This document shows positions 34,859 through 42,747 of a stretch of DNA of 51,483 bases, one piece after another. The stretch is taken from the NCBI GenBank assembly GCA_022764505.1, contig JALEQJ010000055.1, forward strand, positions 1-51,483. The letters run 5' to 3'. The first letter of the stretch is position 1. Each line of letters begins with the position of its first letter. The notes below the pieces were generated by a model. It did not search any database, was not told the origin of the DNA, and saw only the letters and a list, made by a program, of their open reading frames with translations. Source of the DNA: Phocaeicola sp. (GTDB lineage: Bacteria > Bacteroidota > Bacteroidia > Bacteroidales > Bacteroidaceae). A program made the translations under genes and the position numbers.

Positions 34859-36412
34859 ATGAGTAATCAACTTGAAAAGGTAAAAGAACTCGTTGAACTT
34901 CGCAATCAAGCGCGAATCGGTGGAGGAGAAAAAGCCATCGAAAAACAACATGAAAAAGGTAAGTTTACAGCTCGCGAACGTATCGCTATGCTCTTAGACG
35001 AAGGTAGTTTCGAAGAAATGGATATGTTTGTAAAGCATCGCTGTACAAACTTTGGTATGGATAAGAAGCATTACCTCGGAGACGGTGTTGTAACAGGTTG
35101 CGGTACTATAGAAGGACGCTTGGTGTATATCTTTGCACAAGACTTTACAGTTACAGCTGGTTCTCTTTCAGAAACTATGTCTTTGAAGATTTGTAAAGTT
35201 ATGGACTTGGCAATGAAGATGGGTGCGCCATGTATCGGTATCAATGACTCGGGTGGTGCACGTATCCAAGAAGGTATCAACGCTTTGGCTGGATATTCTG
35301 AAATCTTCCAACGTAACATCTTGGCATCCGGTGTTATTCCTCAAATCTCCGGAATCTTTGGTCCATGTGCAGGTGGTGCAGTATATTCTCCGGCATTGAC
35401 AGACTTTACATTGATGATGGAAGGTACATCTTATATGTTCCTTACAGGTCCTAAAGTAGTAAAAACAGTAACAGGAGAAGATGTATCTCAAGAAGACTTG
35501 GGTGGTGCAAGTGTACACTCAAAACGCTCTGGGGTTACTCACTTTACAGCTAAAACAGAAGAAGAAGGTTTGGGTATGATCCGTAAACTTTTCAGCTACA
35601 TTCCACAAAACAATATGGAAGAAGCACCGGAAGTAGTTTGCAACGACCCAATAGATCGTATGGAAGACCTTCTGAACGAAATTATTCCTGATAGTCCAAA
35701 CAAAGCATACGATATGTACGAAGTAATAGGTGCTATCGTAGACAATGGAGAATTCTTCGAAATACAAAAAGACTACGCAAAGAATATCATTATAGGTTTC
35801 GCACGTTTCAACGGTCAATCTGTAGGTGTAGTAGCTAACCAACCTAAGTTCTTGGCAGGTGTGTTGGATTGCAACGCTTCTCGTAAGGCTGCACGTTTCG
35901 TTCGTTTCTGCGACGCGTTCAATATTCCTTTGGTAACACTTGTAGACGTACCGGGATTCTTGCCGGGTACAGGACAAGAGTACAATGCCGTAATCTTACA
36001 TGGTGCAAAACTGCTTTACGCTTATGGAGAAGCTACAGTGCCTAAGGTAACAGTAACACTCCGTAAATCTTATGGTGGTTCTCACATTGTGATGAGTTGT
36101 AAACAATTGCGTGGTGATATGAACTATGCTTGGCCTACAGCAGAAATCGCAGTGATGGGTGGTGCAGGTGCTGTAGAAGTACTTTATGCAAGAGAAGCAA
36201 AAGAAGCTGCAGATCCAAAAGCATTTATGGCAGAAAAAGAAGCAGAATACACTAAACTCTTTGCAAATCCATACAATGCTGCTAAATATGGCTATATAGA
36301 CGATGTGATAGAGCCACGTAATACACGTTTCCGTATTATCCGTGCTTTGGCACAACTCCGTACTAAACGCCAAACAAATCCGGCACGTAAACATGGCAAT
36401 ATTCCATTGTAA
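34859..36412 (+). CDS. mmdA: Methylmalonyl-CoA decarboxylase alpha subunit (carboxyltransferase)
   Basis: A 517-residue carboxyltransferase that moves CO2 from methylmalonyl-CoA to the biotin carrier, the first half-reaction of the Na+-pumping decarboxylase. The two crotonase-like halves are complete: N-terminal [20 protein letters not shown], acyl-CoA oxyanion loops [11 protein letters not shown] and [13 protein letters not shown], and C-terminal [13 protein letters not shown] and [16 protein letters not shown]. The frame is open from 34745, but the ATG at 34859 gives the standard N-terminus ([14 protein letters not shown]) and lies after an AT-rich leader. Propionyl-CoA carboxylase beta is the close alternative; the MmdB-type pump subunit in the operon supports the decarboxylase. 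Confidence 0.93.
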   Translation: MSNQLEKVKELVELRNQARIGGGEKAIEKQHEKGKFTARERIAMLLDEGSFEEMDMFVKHRCTNFGMDKKHYLGDGVVTGCGTIEGRLVYIFAQDFTVTAGSLSETMSLKICKVMDLAMKMGAPCIGINDSGGARIQEGINALAGYSEIFQRNILASGVIPQISGIFGPCAGGAVYSPALTDFTLMMEGTSYMFLTGPKVVKTVTGEDVSQEDLGGASVHSKRSGVTHFTAKTEEEGLGMIRKLFSYIPQNNMEEAPEVVCNDPIDRMEDLLNEIIPDSPNKAYDMYEVIGAIVDNGEFFEIQKDYAKNIIIGFARFNGQSVGVVANQPKFLAGVLDCNASRKAARFVRFCDAFNIPLVTLVDVPGFLPGTGQEYNAVILHGAKLLYAYGEATVPKVTVTLRKSYGGSHIVMSCKQLRGDMNYAWPTAEIAVMGGAGAVEVLYAREAKEAADPKAFMAEKEAEYTKLFANPYNAAKYGYIDDVIEPRNTRFRIIRALAQLRTKRQTNPARKHGNIPL

Positions 36413-36422
36413 GCTTCTAAAC

Positions 36423-37367
36423 ATGTACACAATGAATAAGAGTAAGATCGGAGTATTTCTTGCTTTTACACTACTGTTTGCTCTGTCTTCCTGCAACAAC
36501 AAGAAGACAGACAACAGCAGGTTCGTCATCAATGAAATTTTGATAAGCAATGAAGCATCTTTTCAAGACGATTATGGCGTACATAGTGCATGGATAGAAA
36601 TCTTCAATAAATCCTTTAGTAGTGGAAACTTGGCAGGATACCGCCTCAAGGTGAGTAGCGTAGCAGGAGACACTATTGAATATATAATACCAAAGGGAGA
36701 CGTAACTACAAAAATTCCAGCCAGACAGCATGCGTTGTTCTGGGCAGATGGTCAAAAGACACGAGGAACTTATCATACAAGTTTTGTGTTGAGTGAAACC
36801 TCTGAAAACTGGATCGGATTATACGACTCGGGAAACAAGCTCATTGATAATGTAACCATACCTCAAGGCATTCTTTCCGTAGACCAGTCTTACGCTCGTG
36901 TACAAGATGCGGCGCAAGAATGGGAAGTGAAAGATGGTGCAGAAAACAAATATGTTACTCCAAGTACTAACAATCATGTTCAGGAAGGAAACCTGAAAAT
37001 GGAAAAATTCCAAGAACATGACAGCATAGGAGTGGGTATGGCTATTACTGCAATGTTGGTAGTGTTCTCTGGATTGTTCTTGCTATTTATCCTTTTCAAA
37101 TCTGTAGGAAAAATAGCTGTAGCAAAACTGGGTAATAAAAAGCCGGCACCGGTTCCAAACTTCAAAAAACCAAAACCCGAAAAGCCAGTAGGGGCAATGG
37201 ACAAAGAAGATACAGGAGCTATTATGGCAGCTATTACAATGGCTTTGCATGAAGCACATGGCGTAGAGCACGATGAGGAGTCTTTTGTCTTGACGATATC
37301 TTCTAAGCACACCACTTCTTGGAGTTCCAAAGGTGGTATGTTAAGAGACCTCCCACAAAAGAAGTAA
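36423..37367 (+). CDS. OadG-type gamma/delta subunit with N-terminal lamin-tail domain
   Basis: A 314-residue membrane protein of the decarboxylase complex. A lipoprotein-type signal (FTLLFALSSC, C24) precedes a lamin-tail-like beta domain (about 34-150, with VINEILISNE, HSAWIEIFNKS and LSETSENWIGLYDS). One transmembrane helix (202-226) leads to a basic Pro/Lys linker and a C-terminal module (264-314: IMAAITMALHEAHG, HDEESFVLTISSK, SWSSKGG) typical of gamma/delta subunits that clamp the complex. ATG 36423 lies 10 bp after mmdA; ATG 36432 is an equally plausible start. The lamin-tail fusion is seen in Bacteroidetes; its role is unknown. Confidence 0.85.
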   Translation: MYTMNKSKIGVFLAFTLLFALSSCNNKKTDNSRFVINEILISNEASFQDDYGVHSAWIEIFNKSFSSGNLAGYRLKVSSVAGDTIEYIIPKGDVTTKIPARQHALFWADGQKTRGTYHTSFVLSETSENWIGLYDSGNKLIDNVTIPQGILSVDQSYARVQDAAQEWEVKDGAENKYVTPSTNNHVQEGNLKMEKFQEHDSIGVGMAITAMLVVFSGLFLLFILFKSVGKIAVAKLGNKKPAPVPNFKKPKPEKPVGAMDKEDTGAIMAAITMALHEAHGVEHDEESFVLTISSKHTTSWSSKGGMLRDLPQKK

Positions 37368-37379
37368 AAGAATAAATTT

Positions 37380-37721
37380 ATGGATAATAATAGCAACGAA
37401 ACAACACTCTTTTTGACAGATGAAGTAATGGCTGCCATCACCATGGCATTACATGACGCAAATAGCGAAGTGGTTACCGGTGGAGTGAAAATTGCCATAG
37501 AAGATGGTAAAGCTACACTCTTGGAAAATTGTAATGGTGTTTGGAAAGGCACTGAATTTACACTGACAGAAGAAGTGATGGAAGTCTTGGCAAAGGCTTT
37601 ACCGGGTGTAGTGGGTGATGTACACGATACTGAATCCATGAAACTGACTATCGATAGTGGAAAGAATACACTATGGAATGCAAAGTTTTTGCTGATGAAC
37701 GCAGGAGCTCAAAAAAAGTAA
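37380..37721 (+). CDS. Small Mmd-associated protein with duplicated OadG C-terminal module
   Basis: A 113-residue soluble protein made of two diverged copies of the module that ends the preceding protein. Copy 1 (14-53) begins DEVMAAITMALHDA. Copy 2 (64-113) begins EEVMEVLAKALPG and continues HDTESMKLTIDSGKNTLW and the terminal QKK. The arrangement recalls Veillonella methylmalonyl-CoA decarboxylase, where the small epsilon subunit repeats the C-terminus of delta and stabilises the complex. A structural role of this kind is inferred. It lies 12 bp after the lamin-tail gene and 22 bp before the biotin carrier gene. Confidence 0.75.
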   Translation: MDNNSNETTLFLTDEVMAAITMALHDANSEVVTGGVKIAIEDGKATLLENCNGVWKGTEFTLTEEVMEVLAKALPGVVGDVHDTESMKLTIDSGKNTLWNAKFLLMNAGAQKK

Positions 37722-37743
37722 TAAACCTATCAACGAAAATAAA

Positions 37744-38187
37744 ATGAAAGAGTATAAGTATAAAATCAATGGCAAAGAATACAAAGTAGCCGTTGGAGAA
37801 AGAGAAGCAAACAATGTGGTTGTAGAAGTGAATGGCGTATCTTACAATGTAGAATTGGAAGAACAAGCACAGCCAGTAGTGAAACCGGTAGCACGTCCTG
37901 CTGCTCCTGCTGCAAATGCAGCTCCTGCAGCCGCTCCAGCTCCTGCCACTGCTGCTCCTGCCGCTACAGGTACTGGAAAAGGTGTGAAATCTCCACTTCC
38001 AGGTGTGATTTTGAGCATTAAAGTAAACGTAGGTGATGCTGTGAAAAAAGGTCAGACCCTCTTGGTTTTAGAAGCCATGAAAATGGAAAACGACATCAAG
38101 GCAGATGCCGATGGTGTAGTAACGAGCATCTTAGTACGTCAAGGAGACTCTATTCTCGAAGGTACAGATCTTGTTATGATTGGCTAA
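37744..38187 (+). CDS. mmdC: Biotin carrier (gamma) subunit of methylmalonyl-CoA decarboxylase
   Basis: A 147-residue biotin carboxyl carrier. The C-terminal biotinyl domain (about 80-147) holds EAMKMEND, with K113 the biotinylated lysine. A flexible Ala/Pro-rich linker (about 43-78) connects it to an N-terminal beta domain that probably docks on partner subunits. The biotin carries CO2 from MmdA to the membrane subunit MmdB. It ends 1 bp before the mmdB ATG. Confidence 0.95.
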   Translation: MKEYKYKINGKEYKVAVGEREANNVVVEVNGVSYNVELEEQAQPVVKPVARPAAPAANAAPAAAPAPATAAPAATGTGKGVKSPLPGVILSIKVNVGDAVKKGQTLLVLEAMKMENDIKADADGVVTSILVRQGDSILEGTDLVMIG

Positions 38188-38188
38188 T

Positions 38189-39349
38189 ATGGGAGAGTTT
38201 TTGAATTTTTTGCAAGGCAATCTTGTAGATTTTTGGACGTACACAGGATTTTATAACGCTACCTGGGCGCATGTCGCTATGCTCCTTATAGGTATCTTGT
38301 TTATTTATCTTGCTGTAGCCAAAGATTTCGAACCTATGCTACTTATTCCTATAGGTTTCGGTATGTTGGTAGGAAATATCCCTTTCAACATGGAAGCAGG
38401 ATTGCAAGTGGGTATTTATGAAGATGGCTCTGTCTTGAATATCCTTTATCAAGGAGTTACATCAGGGTGGTATCCACCACTTATCTTCTTGGGTATTGGT
38501 GCTATGACAGACTTTTCTGCGCTAATTTCCAATCCTAAGTTGATGCTTATCGGTGCAGCAGCACAGTTTGGTATCTTCGGAGCATATATGATCGCCCTTG
38601 CATTAGATTTTAATCCTATGCAGGCTGGTGCGATAGGTATCATTGGTGGAGCAGATGGTCCTACGGCTATCTTCTTGTCTTCCAAGCTGGCTCCAAACTT
38701 GATGGGTGCTATTGCGGTATCTGCTTATTCTTATATGGCATTGGTACCTGTGATACAGCCTCCTATTATGCGCATGCTTACCACCAGTAAAGAACGCGTC
38801 ATAAGAATGAAGCCACCACGTGTAGTTTCACATACAGAAAAGGTGATATTTCCTATCGTAGGACTTTTCCTCACTTGTTTCTTGGTACCTTCCGGTTTGC
38901 CACTTTTGGGTATGCTGTTCTTCGGAAACCTGCTGAAAGAAAGTGGTGTAACTCGTCGATTGGCGGAAACAGCTCGTGGTCCACTTATTGATGTGATTAC
39001 CATTCTTCTTGGTCTTACCGTAGGAGCCTCCACACAAGCATCAGAATTCCTTACTATGGACTCTATTCTGATCTTCTTCTTGGGTGCAGTATCTTTTGTT
39101 ATTGCAACTACTTCTGGAGTGCTCTTTGTCAAGTTCTTTAATTTGTTCTTAGGTAAGGACAATAAGATCAATCCTCTCATTGGAAATGCCGGAGTATCTG
39201 CTGTACCGGATTCAGCACGTATTTCTCAAGTGATAGGTTTGGAATATGATCCTACCAATTACTTGCTCATGCACGCTATGGGTCCCAATGTAGCCGGAGT
39301 GATAGGCTCTGCTATCGCAGCTGGTGTCCTCTTAGGATTCTTGATTTAA
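38189..39349 (+). CDS. mmdB: Na+-pumping decarboxylase beta subunit
   Basis: A 386-residue polytopic membrane protein of the OadB/MmdB/GcdB family that decarboxylates carboxybiotin and exports Na+. GAIGIIGGADGPTAIF (about 147-162) contains D156, the counterpart of the essential Asp of OadB. The later SAYSYMALVPVIQPP and GNAGVSAVPDSARISQ are the second conserved pump segments. The ATG at 38189 follows the mmdC stop by 1 bp; a TTG 9 bp earlier would overlap mmdC and is less likely. Last gene of the operon, followed by a terminator. Confidence 0.95.
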   Translation: MGEFLNFLQGNLVDFWTYTGFYNATWAHVAMLLIGILFIYLAVAKDFEPMLLIPIGFGMLVGNIPFNMEAGLQVGIYEDGSVLNILYQGVTSGWYPPLIFLGIGAMTDFSALISNPKLMLIGAAAQFGIFGAYMIALALDFNPMQAGAIGIIGGADGPTAIFLSSKLAPNLMGAIAVSAYSYMALVPVIQPPIMRMLTTSKERVIRMKPPRVVSHTEKVIFPIVGLFLTCFLVPSGLPLLGMLFFGNLLKESGVTRRLAETARGPLIDVITILLGLTVGASTQASEFLTMDSILIFFLGAVSFVIATTSGVLFVKFFNLFLGKDNKINPLIGNAGVSAVPDSARISQVIGLEYDPTNYLLMHAMGPNVAGVIGSAIAAGVLLGFLI

Positions 39350-39372
39350 GAAGACTTATTCTATAAATAAAG

Positions 39373-39401
39373 CGAGTGTGTCCTTATACAGGATGCACTC
39401 G
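39373..39401 (+). terminator. Terminator of the mmd operon
   Basis: An 11-bp stem (CGAGTGTGTCC with GGATGCACTCG, two G-U pairs) around loop TTATACA, followed by TTTTGTTTG. It lies 24 bp after the mmdB stop. Confidence 0.8.
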
Positions 39402-39429
39402 TTTTGTTTGTTATATATCCAATGGAACT

Positions 39430-39461
39430 TTTGTGCTGTAACTATAAAATCTTTACTTTCG
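39430..39461 (+). promoter_or_regulatory. Promoter of addA-addB-malQ
   Basis: TTTG (39430-39433), 20 bp, TACTTTCG (39454-39461), one mismatch from TAnnTTTG, 20 bp before the addA ATG. Confidence 0.55.
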
Positions 39462-39481
39462 TAGAGAAAACCCCATATTAT

Positions 39482-42400
39482 ATGATAGAAGTACCGGACT
39501 CTACTTATCTCCAAGTCTATAAGGCATCTGCCGGCTCAGGTAAAACGTTTACTTTGACAGTGCAATACATTAAACAGCTCATAGAGCACCCCAAAGCCTA
39601 TCAGCAAATTTTGGCAGTTACATTTACTAATAAGGCGACAGCAGAAATGAAAGGTCGTATCCTTTCTCAATTATACGGTATTGCTCATCAATTGGATAGT
39701 TCTAAGGGTTATCTTAAAGCTTTAGTTCAAGAAACCGGTTATACGGAGCTTGCCATTCAGCAAACAGCAAAAGAAGCATTGTCTTATATCATTCACGATT
39801 ATAGCAGGTTCAGAATAGAAACCATAGATTCTTTTTTTCAAGCAGTTATCAGAAATTTGGCACGAGAACTGGAATTAGGACACCAGTTCAATGTGGAATT
39901 GGGTATAGAAACGCCTATTTCCGATGCTGTAGATGTGATGTTGGAAAGGTTAGACGAAAAATCACCGGAACTGTATTATCTCATTAAATATGTAGAAGAG
40001 CAGATGGAATCCAATAAGGCGTGGAATGTTCTGAATGCCATCAAACGCTTTTCCAAAAACCTCTTTGATGAGCATTATATAAAGAATGGAGATGAACTCC
40101 GTGAGAAGCTACAGAAAGACCCTCATTTTCTCTACACCTACAAGACGAAATTGCTTAAGCTGAAAAAAGAATGGATAGAGAGGAGTGAAGCTATAGGAGA
40201 AGAATTTTATAATATCTTAGAAAGAGAAGGTTTATCAGAAGACTCTTTCGCTTATGGTAAAAATGGGGTAGCGAGTTTCTTTCGTAAAATGAAAGACATC
40301 TCTGCTTTGATGAAAGATAGTTATAGTCGTTTTTATGATAACTTCACTATGTCAAACAGAGTGAAGGAAATGTCTACAGATGCAGAAAAATGGGCGAGTA
40401 AAAAGTCTGCGGATAGAGAGCATATTGTATCCTTGGCTGCGGAAACTCTTATACCTCTTTTATTGCGCGCAGAAGAACACCGAAAATCAGCTCTCTATAT
40501 GTTAAGCTCCATAGATCTGGCATTGAAGCATCTCAATGATTTGGGCTTGCTGAATGCTATTTCGGAAGAGTTGCATAGACAGAATAATCTTCAGGGACGA
40601 TTTCTATTGGCAGATACCAATAGATTGTTGAGTGAACTTATGCGTGAGGGCGACGCTTCTTTTATTTACGAGAAAATAGGCACTGCCATAGATCGTGTGA
40701 TGATAGACGAGTTTCAAGATACTTCTATGTTACAATGGGAAAACTTCAGGATACTTTTGGAAGAATGTATAGCGAAAGCCAAGGGTAGTCTTGTGGTAGG
40801 CGATGTGAAACAAAGTATTTACAGATGGAGGGGGGGAGATTGGAAAGTCTTGTCCGGTATAAAAAACATTCCTTCCTTGCGTGCTCAGATACAGACATTG
40901 ACGCATAACTGGCGAAGCGAAAAACGTATTATAGCTTTCAATAATTCTTTTTTTACGAGAGCTTGTGATAAACTGAATGAGCAATGGAAAGCTATGATAG
41001 GAGAGGAATGTTTTCCTCTTATAGATGCTTATAGCGATGTAGTACAAGCGTGTGTGCGAGAAGAAGAACACGGTTATGTGAAAATCATAAAATCTGTAGC
41101 AGAAGATTATGAGGCTTATACCCAAGAAAGTCTCCTGAAGGAGATACAGTATTTGTTCTCCATAGGCGTAAAAGAAAACGATATTGCCATTCTTTTCCGT
41201 AAGAGAAAGCACGTAGTAGCTGTAGCTACTTATCTCAAGAAACACTTAGACTGCCGTATCGTGAGTGATGAAGCTTTTCAATTAGATGCATCATCCGGGT
41301 TATGCTTGGTCATAGATGCCTTGCGTTACTTATCTTCTCCACAAGATAGATATAGCTTGGCAATGTTGGCTCTTAGTTATCAGCAGTTGTGGCACGTGGC
41401 TCCCATAGAAGAGCAGGTCATCTTGCAAGGAGAGATAAGTACATTTCTACCTGTGGGATTTATGGAAGCAATCAACACGCTGAAAGTACTTCCTTTGTAT
41501 GAGCTGGTAGAAACGCTTTATAGGATTTTTGGTTTAGAACGATTAACTGAAGAAACAGCTTATTTCTGTACTTTCTATGATTATCTGAATGAGTTTATTC
41601 AAAAGCGAGGATCGGACATAACTTTATTTCTTAAAGAATGGGAAGACAGAATCCATACGGAAAAAGTACCTTCCGGAGATATAAACGGATTAAGACTACT
41701 TACTATTCATAAGTCTAAAGGATTGGAATTTCATACAGTATTATTGCCTTTCTGCGATTGGTCTTTGGAAGTGGAAAATGGGCAACAACCTTTGCTTTGG
41801 TGCGAAATGGAAAAGGAAAGTGATGAAAGCCTGAATGAAGTACAGTTACTGCCAATTACCTATTCTAAGCTGATGGGAAAATCTATCTTTCAATCCCGTT
41901 ATAAAGAAGAGTTATTGCAATTATGGGTGGATAACTTGAATATCTTATATGTAGCTTTTACACGTGCTTGCAAGAATCTCATCATTTGGACAAGGGGAAA
42001 TGGAAAAACTAAAGACGGTATGAGTACTGTAGGAGATCTTATCTCTGTAGTGCAGAAAGATATGCAGGATATAATTTGGGAAGAGGTAGAGACGGCAGAA
42101 GAGATAGAGGAAGTATTTTGCTATGGATCGCCTGCTATTTCTGTGAAGAAGAAAGAAGAAAAAGAAGAAAATCGTTTATCGGAAATACCTACTTCTATAG
42201 AACTAAGTATAGAAGCTCACGCACCACAAATAGCTTTCTTGCAATCCAAGAGTGCAGAATCTTATCTTACAGAGGAGGAAAGCAATGAATATATAGCTAT
42301 AGGAGGACTTTTACATCGCATATTCTCTCAAATAAAGACGATAGAAGATGTAGATGCAGTTTTGGAGAAGATGATTTTAGAAGGTGTAATAGAAGGAAAC

Positions 42401-42730
42401 GATCAGAAGAACAAACTGAAGCAAATTTTAAGTCGTGCGTTACGTACAGAAAAAGCAAAAGAATGGTTTTCTCCTCACTGGCGTTTGTACAATGAGTGCG
42501 CTATTCTATATAAAAATACAACAGGCGAAATAGAGAGAAGGATTCCGGATAGAGTGATGATAGGAAAAGATAAAACGATAGTAATAGACTTTAAGTTTGG
42601 AAACCCCAAGGAAAGTTACGAAGAACAAGTACGGCACTATATGAAGCTCTTACAACAAATGAATTTCCCTCAGGTAGAAGGCTATATCTGGTATGTATAT
42701 AAAGATAGTGTGGTTCAAGTAGGTGTATAA
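39482..42730 (+). CDS. addA: AddA-like UvrD helicase/nuclease subunit
   Basis: A 1082-residue superfamily 1A helicase with a C-terminal nuclease, the AddA-type subunit of a double-strand-break-processing complex that prepares ends for RecA. Walker A is ASAGSGKT (15-22), followed by QILAVTFTNKATAEMK (motif Ia) and DRVMIDEFQDTSMLQW (motif II, in split form). VGDVKQSIYRWRGGD is motif III, NGLRLLTIHKSKGLEF motif V, and NILYVAFTRA motif VI. The PD-(D/E)XK nuclease ends the protein, with VIDFKFG (D1036, K1038). A frame opens at 39404, but that ATG lies upstream of the promoter box; 39482 gives the natural start. Confidence 0.9.
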   Translation: MIEVPDSTYLQVYKASAGSGKTFTLTVQYIKQLIEHPKAYQQILAVTFTNKATAEMKGRILSQLYGIAHQLDSSKGYLKALVQETGYTELAIQQTAKEALSYIIHDYSRFRIETIDSFFQAVIRNLARELELGHQFNVELGIETPISDAVDVMLERLDEKSPELYYLIKYVEEQMESNKAWNVLNAIKRFSKNLFDEHYIKNGDELREKLQKDPHFLYTYKTKLLKLKKEWIERSEAIGEEFYNILEREGLSEDSFAYGKNGVASFFRKMKDISALMKDSYSRFYDNFTMSNRVKEMSTDAEKWASKKSADREHIVSLAAETLIPLLLRAEEHRKSALYMLSSIDLALKHLNDLGLLNAISEELHRQNNLQGRFLLADTNRLLSELMREGDASFIYEKIGTAIDRVMIDEFQDTSMLQWENFRILLEECIAKAKGSLVVGDVKQSIYRWRGGDWKVLSGIKNIPSLRAQIQTLTHNWRSEKRIIAFNNSFFTRACDKLNEQWKAMIGEECFPLIDAYSDVVQACVREEEHGYVKIIKSVAEDYEAYTQESLLKEIQYLFSIGVKENDIAILFRKRKHVVAVATYLKKHLDCRIVSDEAFQLDASSGLCLVIDALRYLSSPQDRYSLAMLALSYQQLWHVAPIEEQVILQGEISTFLPVGFMEAINTLKVLPLYELVETLYRIFGLERLTEETAYFCTFYDYLNEFIQKRGSDITLFLKEWEDRIHTEKVPSGDINGLRLLTIHKSKGLEFHTVLLPFCDWSLEVENGQQPLLWCEMEKESDESLNEVQLLPITYSKLMGKSIFQSRYKEELLQLWVDNLNILYVAFTRACKNLIIWTRGNGKTKDGMSTVGDLISVVQKDMQDIIWEEVETAEEIEEVFCYGSPAISVKKKEEKEENRLSEIPTSIELSIEAHAPQIAFLQSKSAESYLTEEESNEYIAIGGLLHRIFSQIKTIEDVDAVLEKMILEGVIEGNDQKNKLKQILSRALRTEKAKEWFSPHWRLYNECAILYKNTTGEIERRIPDRVMIGKDKTIVIDFKFGNPKESYEEQVRHYMKLLQQMNFPQVEGYIWYVYKDSVVQVGV

Positions 42731-42747
42731 AGTATTAGGCAGATTGT

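Noticed and set aside
38180-38188. TTG start for mmdB
   Set aside because: It overlaps the mmdC stop; the ATG at 38189 is 1 bp after that stop and is the better start.
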